Assembly (NCBI RefSeq): GCF_025210165.1
Contig: NZ_JAOASI010000040.1
Location: 1-64,000 of the forward strand
DNA: 64,000 nt
From: Tepidibacter sp.
GTDB lineage: Bacteria > Bacillota > Clostridia > Peptostreptococcales > Peptostreptococcaceae
Reading direction: 5' to 3'
The position numbers and the translations under genes are program-made. Every line of letters begins with the position of its first letter. Within the stretch, counting starts at the first letter, position 1. Under the pieces are notes generated by a model, which worked only from the letters and a program-made list of their open reading frames with translations, searched no databases and was not told the origin of the DNA. Of this stretch, positions 27,289 to 36,352 are shown one piece after another.

Positions 27289-27795
27289 TTAAAACTCATC
27301 GTAATCTAAATCTAGCCCTCTATATCTATTAGTTCTTTCAAGCCCTTCTACTAAATCACTGTAAAAATACTCACTCTTACTAAAAGTATCTTCTTCTACT
27401 TCTTCAAATGCTTTTTTATGGTTTTTTGAACAAGAAGAACAAAGAAGAGTTTCAGGAATTATATCAAGTCTTTCTACGTCTATATCTTTACTGCACTCTT
27501 CACACTTGCCATATAAACCTATATCTATTTTCTCAAGTGCCTTATTTATATTATAAAGTCTCATAGCTTCACCATTTTTAAGCTTTAAGTCCATTTCTCT
27601 CATAAATACTTCTGTTCCCATATCAGCAGGATGATTATCATATCCAGAAAGTTCTCCAGTACTATCCTTAATACTTGAATTCTTGAAATTATCCGTAGCT
27701 ACCGTATCATCCTCAATTTCCTCTATTAAGTTAGCTACTTTATCTCTTTCCTTTAAAAGAATTTGTCTATAATACTCCATATCACTTTTGTTCAT
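27289..27795 (-). CDS. yteA: TraR/DksA-type zinc finger protein, YteA family
   Basis: A 168-residue protein with a helical N-terminus (MNKSDMEYYRQILLKERDKV) and a C4 zinc finger, CEECSKDIDVERLDIIPETLLCSSC (about residues 107-131). This is the YteA family, reported in spore-formers. DksA-like proteins bind RNA polymerase in proteobacteria; that role here is not proven. It is cotranscribed with the DUF5665 gene 9 bases upstream. Confidence 0.87.
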   Translation of the reverse strand: MNKSDMEYYRQILLKERDKVANLIEEIEDDTVATDNFKNSSIKDSTGELSGYDNHPADMGTEVFMREMDLKLKNGEAMRLYNINKALEKIDIGLYGKCEECSKDIDVERLDIIPETLLCSSCSKNHKKAFEEVEEDTFSKSEYFYSDLVEGLERTNRYRGLDLDYDEF

Positions 27796-27804
27796 TTTTT
27801 CCTC

Positions 27805-28083
27805 CTATCTATAGTTTTCAATAATGTCTAAAAGCTTGGCTATATATTGACCTATCAAAGGTAAATTAACCCAGCTGTGCAGTACATAGATACCTATAGC
27901 AGCAAGTATTGTAAGTCCTATAGCAGTTCCAAATCCTTTGGCAAGCCCTGCCACAAAGTTTAGGTAAATAAGTCTTTTGGGGTTACTAACTATTTCTGAG
28001 TACTCCCTAATTCTACTTTTATCTATACTTTGAGCCAAAGTATCTATTTTCTTTTCAATTCTATCTATTTTATCTTCTCTCAA
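27805..28083 (-). CDS. DUF5665 membrane protein
   Basis: A 92-residue protein with a charged N-terminal helix followed by one long or two short membrane segments (GFGTAIGLTILAAIGIYVL). It matches the DUF5665 family of unknown function. The start is a TTG six bases after GGGGGAA. The promoter region upstream is AT-rich and has no clear -35/-10 pair. Confidence 0.75.
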   Translation of the reverse strand: MREDKIDRIEKKIDTLAQSIDKSRIREYSEIVSNPKRLIYLNFVAGLAKGFGTAIGLTILAAIGIYVLHSWVNLPLIGQYIAKLLDIIENYR

Positions 28084-28212
28084 TTAGCGTTCCCCCTATT
28101 TGATTATTTATCCTACAACTAATAATTTTTAATTATTTTTAAATATCATGTTATGAAGTATTATTTCAAAGTTTTTCAAAAAAATTCGTATAATTAATAT
28201 ATTATATAATAT

Positions 28213-28249
28213 TCAAAAATAGACTGTTGTAAAACAACAGCCTATCTTT
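28213..28249 (-). terminator. Intrinsic terminator after trpS
   Basis: AGATAGGCTGTTG pairs with CAACAGTCTATTT (minus strand, one G-U) and a T-run follows. It begins directly after the trpS stop. Confidence 0.85.
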
Positions 28250-29254
28250 TTAAATAAATTTTCTTGGAACAAGTCCAACCTTTTTATACACTTTTCTTAA
28301 AGTCTTTCTAGCGTTTTGCTCTGCTTTATTAGCTCCCTCAGCATATATTTTTTCTAAATAATCTTTATTATTTAATAACTCATTATACTTTTCCCTTACA
28401 GGTCTTAACGCTTCTATTATAACCTCTGCAGTATCTCCTTTAAACTGTCCATATCCCTTTCCATCATACATAATCTCTATTTCTTGTATTGATTTTCCAG
28501 ATAGCTTAGAATATATATTCATAAGGTTTTTGATTCCAGGTTGTTCTTCTGAATATGTGACTACTCCAACCGAATCTGTAACAGCTCTTTTTAATTTTCT
28601 AACTATAGCATCAGGCTCTTCTACCATTAATATAGATGCATTTACATTATCATCTGATTTTGACATTTTCTTTGTAGGCTCTTGAAGACTCATAACTCTT
28701 GCTCCAACCTTTGCTATATAAGGATCTGGAACCTTAAAAGTTTCGCTATATCTATTATTAAATCTTTGAGCTAGATTTCTAGCAAGTTCCAAATGTTGCT
28801 TTTGATCTTCTCCAACAGGAACTAAATCAGTTTGATAAAGCAAAATATCTGCAGCCATAAGCACTGGATAAGTAAATAAAGCTGCATTTAGATTGGCCTC
28901 ACTTTTTTGAGATTTTTCTTTAAATTGAGTCATTCTATTTAACTCACCCATATAAGTCATTGTATTTAAAATCCATGCAAGTTCAGCATGTGCACTTACA
29001 TGAGATTGTATAAATATAGTATTTTTTTCAGGATCAAGTCCACTAGCTATGTATTGAGCAAGTGCTTCAATAGTATTCTTTCTTAAATTCTTTGCCTCCT
29101 GAGGAACTGTTATAGCATGAGAATCTACTACACAGTAATAGCAATTGTATTCATCTTGAAGGTCTACCCAGTTTTTAACCGCTCCTATATAATTTCCTAA
29201 TGTAAGCTTACCAGATGGTTGAGCTCCACTAAATATTATTTTCTTATCACTCAT
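28250..29254 (-). CDS. trpS: Tryptophanyl-tRNA synthetase
   Basis: Charges tRNA-Trp. A class I synthetase of 334 residues with the HIGH-like motif PSGKLTLGNYIGA (about residues 13-25) and KMSKS (about 197-201). MAADILLYQTDLVPVGEDQKQHLEL is typical of the bacterial enzyme. It is preceded by a T-box leader with a TGG specifier, so its transcription responds to uncharged tRNA-Trp. Confidence 0.97.
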   Translation of the reverse strand: MSDKKIIFSGAQPSGKLTLGNYIGAVKNWVDLQDEYNCYYCVVDSHAITVPQEAKNLRKNTIEALAQYIASGLDPEKNTIFIQSHVSAHAELAWILNTMTYMGELNRMTQFKEKSQKSEANLNAALFTYPVLMAADILLYQTDLVPVGEDQKQHLELARNLAQRFNNRYSETFKVPDPYIAKVGARVMSLQEPTKKMSKSDDNVNASILMVEEPDAIVRKLKRAVTDSVGVVTYSEEQPGIKNLMNIYSKLSGKSIQEIEIMYDGKGYGQFKGDTAEVIIEALRPVREKYNELLNNKDYLEKIYAEGANKAEQNARKTLRKVYKKVGLVPRKFI

Positions 29255-29290
29255 AATTTTCCTCCTGATTTATCTTTATTTCCTTAAAGT

Positions 29291-29532
29291 CAAAAAACTC
29301 GCCTCTAAATAATTTAGAGACGAGTAAATTCCCGCGGTACCACTCTTATTGACATTTGTCCACTTATTATCCTATAACGCAGGATTTACGTTAAACCCTA
29401 CTATTATTTCAGGTTCAAACTCATAAGTCCATTCAGTATAAACCTTTGTATTAGGCTCTCACCATCCCTAAATCGCTGAAACTTAGTTCATACCTACTAA
29501 TCTTAATCATAGCTTTATACTATAAAATTATA
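29291..29532 (-). promoter_or_regulatory. T-box leader of trpS (Trp specifier)
   Basis: Contains the T-box sequence AGAGTGGTACCGCGGG (within 29347-29331) and a terminator ACTCGTCTCTAAA/TTTAGAGGCGAGT with six T (29325-29291). The specifier loop has TGG at 29431-29429 with the usual purine after it. The region upstream forms Stem I. It terminates transcription unless uncharged tRNA-Trp binds. Confidence 0.9.
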
Positions 29533-29538
29533 TAATCA

Positions 29539-29567
29539 ATTATATACCTTTTTTTGCATACTTTCAA
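29539..29567 (-). promoter_or_regulatory. Promoter of the trpS T-box transcript
   Basis: Minus-strand TTGAAA (29567-29562), 17-base spacer, TATAAT (29544-29539). It lies just past the stop of the HypA-like ORF. Confidence 0.7.
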
Positions 29568-29570
29568 TTA

Positions 29571-29825
29571 TTATTTGTCTTCTCCTTCTAAACTATGTAT
29601 AATCGCTATATTATTATCAAAATCCTCTATTTTCATATTTATATTAGTCCATCTACCTATCAATTCACTTTTATTTTGCTCAAAATAATCACAAATATTC
29701 TCTTTGCTTAAATCACTACCATCTCCAACTACAAATGTTATGTTCTTGACTCTCTTTATATTATTTTCGCTACATATTTCATTTAATGAGTTATATATTC
29801 TGTTTATTAAAAATGTATCTTCCAT
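29571..29825 (-). CDS. Short HypA-like protein without the zinc finger
   Basis: An 84-residue ORF with a good ribosome binding site (GAGGAAAAG before ATG). The pattern of LINRIYNSLNEICSENNIKRVKNITFVVGDGSDLS resembles the N-terminal domain of HypA, the nickel chaperone for hydrogenase and urease. The two CxxC pairs of HypA's zinc domain are absent, as is the His2 nickel-binding start. No hydrogenase genes are nearby. It could be a truncated paralogue or a distinct small family; function unknown. Confidence 0.55.
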   Translation of the reverse strand: MEDTFLINRIYNSLNEICSENNIKRVKNITFVVGDGSDLSKENICDYFEQNKSELIGRWTNINMKIEDFDNNIAIIHSLEGEDK

Positions 29826-29930
29826 AACTTTTCCTCCTCTACATTTTTATTATATTAAATGTCATGCTATAAAGTATATGTATTGAAAATAAATATAATG
29901 ACACAAACACAATTTAATTCTTTCAAAACT

Positions 29931-29959
29931 TTGTCTACCATTAATTAATTTGATATAAT
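29931..29959 (+). promoter_or_regulatory. Promoter of the plus-strand membrane protein gene
   Basis: TTGTCT (29931-29936), 17-base spacer, TATAAT (29954-29959). The start codon follows about 48 bases later. Confidence 0.65.
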
Positions 29960-30007
29960 TAAATTAATTAATATTTATAGATATTACAAATTAGATTGGA
30001 GAAAAAA

Positions 30008-30724
30008 ATGAGACGAAATCCAATGAAAAGAAAACTAAACATTGTAGGAATGCTTTTAGGCATATTAACAGCAATTACACTTGGAACATTACCACTAATT
30101 AGAATGGTTGTGTCACCAAATGCTTCTGTTTTGATATTAACAGTAGGAGTAGTATTTTTTGCATTAGCAATGGTTTTAATAATTGTATCAATGTTATTAA
30201 GCCCACAAATCCTTTTAAAACTTGCTGCATTGCCAGTCACCTATGTTATTGTCATGATTGGATATATGTTATATAAACTAAATGTATATAACATTTTCAA
30301 AATGATGTTAGGAGCTGAAGTTGTAAATCCTGAACAAGTTTTTAGCTCGACAGCTTCTGTAGGGTCATTATCTATGTTTCTTCATGTTGGTGTATGGATT
30401 TGTTGCATTCCACTTATCGTAATGGCTATCATAAAATCAATAAATCTTAAAAAAGGGAAACATCAGGATTTTTCTAATTTTGATACAGCAAAGGGATTTA
30501 TTGTAAAGGTAAAAGACACAAATATGCGTATAAATAAAACAAAAATATACAAAATTTCTTTAAAAATTCATTATTCTCAACAAGAAAAATATGAAGTGAC
30601 CAAAGAATTTTTAGTCCCAGCCCACATGTTACACGTTATTGCCATTGGTAACGAAGTTGACTTGAAAATTAATCCAAAGAAAAAAAAGGATGTTTATATA
30701 AAAAGCGAATATGGAATTTTATAA
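30008..30724 (+). CDS. Membrane protein of unknown function
   Basis: A 238-residue protein I do not recognise. About four hydrophobic helices lie in the first 150 residues (two close hairpins, then a pair around VTYVIVMIGYMLY and VGVWICCIPLIVMAII). A soluble C-terminal part of about 85 residues follows, rich in lysine and beta-strand patterns (GFIVKVKDTNMRINK, KEFLVPAHMLHV). ATG 30008 is preceded by GGAG. It stands alone on the plus strand with its own promoter and terminator, unlike its neighbours, which suggests later insertion. Confidence 0.7.
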   Translation: MRRNPMKRKLNIVGMLLGILTAITLGTLPLIRMVVSPNASVLILTVGVVFFALAMVLIIVSMLLSPQILLKLAALPVTYVIVMIGYMLYKLNVYNIFKMMLGAEVVNPEQVFSSTASVGSLSMFLHVGVWICCIPLIVMAIIKSINLKKGKHQDFSNFDTAKGFIVKVKDTNMRINKTKIYKISLKIHYSQQEKYEVTKEFLVPAHMLHVIAIGNEVDLKINPKKKKDVYIKSEYGIL

Positions 30725-30778
30725 TACCGCAAATGTTGTTATATTTGCAGTATATTTATTGAAAATAAATACACTTAC

Positions 30779-30806
30779 AAAAGCCCCCTAAATTTAAGGG
30801 GGTTTT
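30779..30806. terminator. Bidirectional terminator between two convergent genes
   Basis: CCCCCTAAA and TTTAAGGGGG pair, flanked by A-run and T-run. It separates the plus-strand membrane protein gene from the yciI-like gene and suits both directions. Confidence 0.85.
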
Positions 30807-30808
30807 AT

Positions 30809-31096
30809 TTATACTTTTAAAAACTCTAACTCTTTACTTGTCATACTTGGAACAAACTCAATAATATCATACTCTGCTACCTGATTTTTATAGAATGGGT
30901 CTTTTTTAAGTATATTCATAAGCTCTTCCTTATCCTTAAGATTAGATACAATTACACCTCCAGTTCTTGGAACCTTTCTACCTGATGCCATAAAAAATCC
31001 TTTTGTATATTGTTCTTTTAAATAGTCAACATGTTCTTCAAGATAAGATTCTACTATATCAATTTCTTTAACATATGTAAGTGAAACTATAAACAT
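30809..31096 (-). CDS. YciI-family protein
   Basis: A 95-residue protein with a ferredoxin-like fold expected. The family pattern is seen in VESYLEEHVDYLKEQYTKGFFMASGRKVPRTGGVIV, with the conserved His and the following glycine-rich strand. YciI proteins are small and their substrate is mostly unknown; the related chloro-muconolactone dehalogenases act on lactones. It is a single-gene unit with a ribosome binding site GGAAG. Confidence 0.8.
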   Translation of the reverse strand: MFIVSLTYVKEIDIVESYLEEHVDYLKEQYTKGFFMASGRKVPRTGGVIVSNLKDKEELMNILKKDPFYKNQVAEYDIIEFVPSMTSKELEFLKV

Positions 31097-31250
31097 TACA
31101 ATCTTCCTTTCTATAACTTTCTAAGAGCACCAACAAACCTATTGATTTCACCAATACTATTATACATACCTTATGCTTATTTTACAATACCTGGATTTTC
31201 GTGTCACATAATGCGGTAAGATCAATTCTATAATATAGACATTAATACTA

Positions 31251-31449
31251 AAAACTGTCTATGAAAATGTTAGCAAATGTTTTCAGATATTTTGATTAAT
31301 ATAACTTAGTTTTTATCGTTTAATTATCCGTTAAAAAATTTGCGTGTCTGACCGTAAGGGAGTTCGTAAATTTTAGGATAATTAATAAGATAAAGGCTTA
31401 GTTATATTCAAAATATTGTTACATTTGCGATATTTTTATAGACAGTTTT
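31251..31449. repeat. Full-length foldback repeat (copy B)
   Basis: A 199-base palindrome: AAAACTGTCTATGAAAAT (31251-31268) pairs with ATTTTTATAGACAGTTTT (31432-31449), and pairing continues inwards through about 90 bases per arm. The central loop reads TGTCTGACCGTAAGGGAGTT. GATAACCC follows outside the right arm, as in copies A and D. It lies 30 bases after mtnN and could act as its terminator, since no other hairpin is present. Confidence 0.85.
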
Positions 31450-31479
31450 GATAACCCCCAAAAGAATTTTAGAGCTTTA

Positions 31480-32181
31480 TTATTGCAAATTCTTAAGAAT
31501 ACCAAGAACTATTTCTTTTGAGTTATGAGCAGCTTCATTCACAAATTCTTCATAAACTACATCTGCACTTCCATCAGCCTTATCAGACATAGCTCTTATT
31601 ATTACAAATGGTGTATTATTTACACAGCAAGTATGCCCAATAGCAGCACCTTCCATTTCAGCACAGTATCCATTCATGTTGTTTACAAGTCTATCCTTTA
31701 ATTCCTTGCTTGAAACAAATACATCTCCTGTTAATACTCTACCTTTAACTACCTTGTATTTTTTATCAGAATTAACACTAGAATTATAAGCTACTTCAAT
31801 TAATCTATCATCAGCTTTAAAAGTTGATACTTCCATTCTAGGAATAACCCCTACTTCATATCCAAATACAGTAGTGTCAAAATCATGTTGTATAGTATCT
31901 GTTGATATTACTATATCAAATACATCTAAATCTTCATGTAAAGCTCCAGCAACACCTGTATTTATAACAGCATCTACCTTAAATTCACTTATAAGTATTT
32001 GAGCGCAAAGTGCAGCATTTACCTTACCTATACCACATCTTACTAAAACAACATCTCTTCCCTCTATTTTACCTACATAAAACTTTAAAGAAGCCTTTTC
32101 TACAGTTTCTTTAATCTCCATTAAATCTCTTAATATATCTACTTCCTCATCCATTGCTCCAATTATTCCTATTATATTCAT
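31480..32181 (-). CDS. mtnN: 5'-methylthioadenosine/S-adenosylhomocysteine nucleosidase
   Basis: Cleaves methylthioadenosine and S-adenosylhomocysteine to adenine and the thioribose product, part of methyl-cycle recycling and autoinducer-2 precursor formation. The 233-residue protein starts IGIIGAMDEEVDIL (catalytic Glu12). CAEMEGAAIGH contains the ribose-binding Met-Glu pair, and MSDKADGSA carries the catalytic Asp. It is flanked on both sides by foldback repeats. The symbol pfs is an older name. Confidence 0.96.
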   Translation of the reverse strand: MNIIGIIGAMDEEVDILRDLMEIKETVEKASLKFYVGKIEGRDVVLVRCGIGKVNAALCAQILISEFKVDAVINTGVAGALHEDLDVFDIVISTDTIQHDFDTTVFGYEVGVIPRMEVSTFKADDRLIEVAYNSSVNSDKKYKVVKGRVLTGDVFVSSKELKDRLVNNMNGYCAEMEGAAIGHTCCVNNTPFVIIRAMSDKADGSADVVYEEFVNEAAHNSKEIVLGILKNLQ

Positions 32182-32244
32182 ATTTACTTCTCCTCATCAA
32201 TTTATTTTAAGCATAATATTATCTTATAGTAACTCACCTACATT

Positions 32245-32327
32245 AAAATAATCTATAAAAATGTTAGAGAATACTTATAGATATTTTTAAATATTGTTGT
32301 ATGAACGGTATTTTTATAGATTATTTT
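32245..32327. repeat. Short foldback repeat (copy D)
   Basis: An 83-base palindrome. AAAATAATCTATAAAAAT (32245-32262) pairs perfectly with ATTTTTATAGATTATTTT (32310-32327). The interior matches the outer arm segments of B and C (ATGTTAG and ACGGTATTTTTAT), but the centre is deleted. GATAACCCACAAAA follows on the right, as in copy A. Confidence 0.8.
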
Positions 32328-32353
32328 AGATAACCCACAAAATTTAAAAAGAA

Positions 32354-32383
32354 TAAAAAGCACTCCTTTAAGGAGCACTTTTT
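32354..32383 (-). terminator. Intrinsic terminator after ileS
   Basis: In minus-strand RNA AAAAAGUGCUCC pairs with GGAGUGCUUUUU, two of the pairs being G-U, with the T-run formed by the stem end. It lies 4 bases after the ileS stop. Confidence 0.8.
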
Positions 32384-32386
32384 ATA

Positions 32387-35300
32387 TTAATTAGCTTTTT
32401 CTAATTTAATTCCAGTCTCATGATCATTTAAATTATGCTTTTCTAAATCAGTTTCAGAAACCTTTTCTATAGAAACACCTAAAGTTTCAGTCATTATATA
32501 ATCTCTATATAATTCAACTGCCTTTGATATAGTATCATCTCCATTGAAGAATATTTTTATATTATCCATCATCTCATAATCATTATTCTTTCTCATTTGT
32601 TGAACCTTAGATATGAACTCTCTTGCGTATCCTTCATTTATAAGCTCATCAGTTAAAGTTGTATCAAGTATAACAAATAGATTATTTTCAACAGATACAT
32701 TGAATCCTTCTTTTGAAGAAATATTTATTAATACATGATCTTTTGAAACTTCAAAATTTTCTCCGTCAAGATCAACTTTTATAGTTTGACCAACTTCTAG
32801 CTTTGTAACTGCATCTGATGCATCAAGTGAAGCTAAAGCCTTTCCAAATGATTTAATCTTTGGTCCAAGAACAGGTCCTAGTACCTTAAAGTTTGGCTTT
32901 AAGCTAAAGTTCATATATTCGCCTAAGTCTTTAGCAAATACAACATCTTTAACGTTAAGCTCTTCTTTAATTAATTCTACTAAATCATCTATTGTCTCTT
33001 CATACTTACCATCTATTAAAACTTTTTGTATAGGTTGACGAACCTTTATTCTAACATTTTCTCTTGATGCTCTACCAAGAGTAACTAGGTTCTTAACTAA
33101 GTCCATTTTTTCTTCAACTTTTAAGTCTATTAAGCTATTATCAACTCTTGGATAATCACTTAAGTGAACAGAAAATTCTCCTGTAAGCTTTCTATATATC
33201 TCTTCTGATAAGTAAGGTGCAAACGGTGCAACCATTTGAGATATTCCAACTAAGATTTCATAAGTTGTGTTGTATACAGCTTTTTTATCTTCAGTTAATT
33301 CACTAGCCCAGAAACGTCTACGAGAACGTCTTATATACCAGTTTGAAAGATTCTCATTTACAAATTCTTGGATACTTCTTACAGTCTTAGTTAAATCGTA
33401 TGCATTTAAGTTTTCTTCTACTTCTTGTTTTAAGTTATTATACTTAGATAATATCCATCTATCAAGTTCTGGTCTATCCTTGTACTCAACAAAGAAGTCT
33501 TTAGGATCTATTTTATCTGTATTAGCATAAAGAGCAAAGAAGTTATATACGTTTTTGATAGTACCGAAGAACTTACTTTGGATTTCCTTAAGTCCGTCAA
33601 CATCAAACTTAGTTGGATTCCAAGGAGGTGATACATATAGTAGGTACCATCTTAATACATCTGCTCCATATTGATCAAATAATTCAAATGGATTTATAGT
33701 ATTTCCTTTTGATTTTGACATTTTCTTTCCATCTTTATCTAATATAAGATCTGTAACTAAAACTCTCTTATATGGTGCTTTTCCCATTACAAATGTTGAA
33801 ATAGCAAGAAGTGAGTAGAACCATCCTCTTGTTTGATCTATTCCTTCAGATATGAAATCAGCTGGGAATAATTGATCAAAGTTTTCTTTATTTTCAAATG
33901 GGTAGTGATGTTGAGCATAAGGCATAGCTCCACTATCAAACCAGCAGTCTATTACATCCTTAACTCTTGTCATAGTTTTTCCACACTCACTACACTTAAT
34001 ATGAACATCATCTATATAAGGTCTGTGTAGCTCTATTGTCTCATCTATATCTTCTATAGCTTTTTCAACTAATTCTTTTCTTGAACCTATTGAATCTTTA
34101 TGTCCACATTCACAAGTCCAAATGTTAAGTGGAGTTCCCCAGTATCTACTTCTAGATACTGCCCAGTCATTTAAGTTTTCAAGCCAGTTTCCAAAACGCT
34201 TTTCTCCAACGAATGATGGATACCACTCAACAGTGTTGTTATTCTCTATAAGCTTATCCTTAAGCTTAGTCATTTCAATATACCAGCTTGGCTTAGCATA
34301 ATATAAAAGTGGAGTAGAACATCTCCAACAGTGAGGATAGTTGTGATCCATCTTCTCTTTCTTATAAAGTTTTCCCTCAGCATGTAACCACTTGATTATT
34401 TCTACATCTATTCCATCCTCCATTACGAATCTGCCTTCCCAAGGAGTAGTAATAAATTTACCACTTTCATCAACTGGTTGCAGTACTGGAAGATCGTATT
34501 TTCTACCTACATTGTAGTCATCTTCTCCAAATGCTGGAGCAGTATGTACTATACCTGTACCATCTTCTGTAGTTACATAATCTCCACATACTACGAAAAA
34601 TGCTTTTTTCTCAGCAGCTGCAAATGGCATTAATTGTTCGTATTCCATATGCTCTAAGTCTTTACCTTTAAGCTCTTCTATTACTTCATATTCACATTCT
34701 ATCACCTTAGAAGCTAGAGTTTTTTCTATATAATAAACTTCATCATTAGCCTTAATTTTTATATAAGTCTCATTTGGATTCACTGCAAGTGCAACATTTG
34801 ATGGTAGAGTCCAAGGAGTAGTAGTCCAAGCTAAGAAGTATTCGTCTACATCTTTTCTCTTGAATTTAACTATTACAGTATTAGTCTTTATTTCTTTATA
34901 TCCTTGAGCAACCTCATGAGATGCAAGTCCTGTTCCACATCTTGAACAATAAGGAAGAATCTTATGTCCTTCGTATATATATCCTTCTTTATTGAATTTA
35001 TCAAGTATCCACCAAACACTCTCTATATAGTTATTATCAAGAGTAATATATGGATTATCCAAATCTATTTCATAAGCCATACGCTCTGTCATTTCTCTCC
35101 ATAATTTTTCATATGAGAAAACAGATTCTCTACACTTTTCATTGAACTTGTCTATTCCATAGTTTTCTATTTCTAACTTATCTTTTAACCCTAATTGCTT
35201 TTCTACTTCTATTTCAACAGGTAATCCATGAGTATCCCAACCTGCTTTTCTTTTTACTTGATATCCACTCATAGTCTTATATCTACAAACAGAGTCTTTT

Positions 35301-35491
35301 AAAGTTCTAGCCATAACATGGTGTATTCCAGGCTTTCCATTTGCTGTTGGAGGTCCCTCAAAGAATACAAACGAAGGCTTGTCATTTCCATGCTCTATTG
35401 TTTTTTCTAATATATTTACTTCATTCCAAAACTCAGACGTTTGTTTTTCACTTTCTACAACTGAATTTAATAGTGATTCAAATTTTTTCAT
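32387..35491 (-). CDS. ileS: Isoleucyl-tRNA synthetase
   Basis: Charges tRNA-Ile. A class I synthetase of about 1034 residues. The HIGH-type motif is GKPGIHHVMARTLKD (about residue 48-62), HGLPVE follows, and KMSKSKGN is near 590. The length and the GxHH form of the motif fit the longer, eukaryote-like IleRS group found in several clostridia. The start ATG at 35491 (MKKFESLLNSV) has AAAGG nine bases upstream; an ATG three codons earlier overlaps that site. An isoleucine T-box controls it. Confidence 0.96.
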   Translation of the reverse strand: MKKFESLLNSVVESEKQTSEFWNEVNILEKTIEHGNDKPSFVFFEGPPTANGKPGIHHVMARTLKDSVCRYKTMSGYQVKRKAGWDTHGLPVEIEVEKQLGLKDKLEIENYGIDKFNEKCRESVFSYEKLWREMTERMAYEIDLDNPYITLDNNYIESVWWILDKFNKEGYIYEGHKILPYCSRCGTGLASHEVAQGYKEIKTNTVIVKFKRKDVDEYFLAWTTTPWTLPSNVALAVNPNETYIKIKANDEVYYIEKTLASKVIECEYEVIEELKGKDLEHMEYEQLMPFAAAEKKAFFVVCGDYVTTEDGTGIVHTAPAFGEDDYNVGRKYDLPVLQPVDESGKFITTPWEGRFVMEDGIDVEIIKWLHAEGKLYKKEKMDHNYPHCWRCSTPLLYYAKPSWYIEMTKLKDKLIENNNTVEWYPSFVGEKRFGNWLENLNDWAVSRSRYWGTPLNIWTCECGHKDSIGSRKELVEKAIEDIDETIELHRPYIDDVHIKCSECGKTMTRVKDVIDCWFDSGAMPYAQHHYPFENKENFDQLFPADFISEGIDQTRGWFYSLLAISTFVMGKAPYKRVLVTDLILDKDGKKMSKSKGNTINPFELFDQYGADVLRWYLLYVSPPWNPTKFDVDGLKEIQSKFFGTIKNVYNFFALYANTDKIDPKDFFVEYKDRPELDRWILSKYNNLKQEVEENLNAYDLTKTVRSIQEFVNENLSNWYIRRSRRRFWASELTEDKKAVYNTTYEILVGISQMVAPFAPYLSEEIYRKLTGEFSVHLSDYPRVDNSLIDLKVEEKMDLVKNLVTLGRASRENVRIKVRQPIQKVLIDGKYEETIDDLVELIKEELNVKDVVFAKDLGEYMNFSLKPNFKVLGPVLGPKIKSFGKALASLDASDAVTKLEVGQTIKVDLDGENFEVSKDHVLINISSKEGFNVSVENNLFVILDTTLTDELINEGYAREFISKVQQMRKNNDYEMMDNIKIFFNGDDTISKAVELYRDYIMTETLGVSIEKVSETDLEKHNLNDHETGIKLEKAN

Positions 35492-35536
35492 ACATTTCAT
35501 CCTTTCTTTTTATATATAGTATTGTCATTATTTCAA

Positions 35537-35800
35537 TAAAAAAACCCCATCCCCTATAAAGGGACGAGGTATATTCACGCGTTACCACCCTAATTATTAC
35601 AAATAACCTAAAATTATATGTAATATCTCATTTAAGATTAACGATTCTAACGGCTAAGCTTACTATTATTTCAGCCTGCAACTCTGGGGTGATATTCCAA
35701 TTTAATAATTTACTGATTTTCACCAAACATCAGCTCTCTGAAAAATAACTTAAATTGTACTTGTCCCCTTCTCAGTTTTTTTATTATTGAGTTTTAATTA
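35537..35800 (-). promoter_or_regulatory. T-box leader of ileS (Ile specifier)
   Basis: Contains the T-box sequence TTAGGGTGGTAACGCGTG (35593-35576) and a terminator with CCTCGTCCC and GGGGATGGGG arms followed by six T (35569-35537). The specifier loop carries ATC at 35693-35691 in GAATATCACC. Stem I lies upstream with AGAGAGCTGATG and GGTGAAAATCAG. Confidence 0.9.
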
Positions 35801-35812
35801 AGATTTAATAGC

Positions 35813-35841
35813 ATTTTATAATATTTTTAAAAATAGGTCAA
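35813..35841 (-). promoter_or_regulatory. Promoter of the ileS T-box transcript
   Basis: Minus-strand TTGACC (35841-35836), 17-base spacer and TAAAAT (35818-35813). Confidence 0.65.
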
Positions 35842-35885
35842 TATGTTTTTGAAAATTTATAGAAAATTTTGTATTTTGTATATTA

Positions 35886-36338
35886 TTAATCTATATCGTC
35901 AAAAGTTTCATCTATTATCTTTATTTCATTTTGTAAAAGCCCCTTAAACTTACCTTTGAATAATTTAAATGACTTCCTAGTCTCTTCATAGTCTTTTCTT
36001 ATTTCTATAACTTGATTGTTAGCTTCTTCTATTATTTTTCTAGCCTTAAACTCCGCTTCCTCTATTATAAGTTTTGCTTTTTTAGATGCATTACTATTTA
36101 CTTCCTCAGCTGTATTTTGAGCTACTATAAGAGTATTTTTCAAGGTTTCTTCTATGTTTTTGTACTTGTTTACTTGCTCTGTCATCATGCTTAATTTATC
36201 TTTTAATTCTATATTCTCTTTATAAAGTTTTTCAAAATCTTCTTTAACTTCATCTAGGAATTCATCTACCTCTTCTTCTTTGAATCCTCTTAATGCTCTT
36301 TTAAATTCTTTATTCTCGATGTCTAATGGAGTTATCAT
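35886..36338 (-). CDS. divIVA: DivIVA-family septum/pole protein
   Basis: A curvature-sensing coiled-coil protein that marks poles and division sites. It begins MITPLDIENKEFKRALRGFKEEEVDEFLDEV, the conserved lipid-binding head, followed by a coiled coil to about residue 115. The length of 150 residues is normal. It ends the sepF-ylmG-ylmH-divIVA group, which normally precedes ileS in Bacillota; here too ileS follows. Confidence 0.93.
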   Translation of the reverse strand: MITPLDIENKEFKRALRGFKEEEVDEFLDEVKEDFEKLYKENIELKDKLSMMTEQVNKYKNIEETLKNTLIVAQNTAEEVNSNASKKAKLIIEEAEFKARKIIEEANNQVIEIRKDYEETRKSFKLFKGKFKGLLQNEIKIIDETFDDID

Positions 36339-36352
36339 TACTTTAAAACCTC

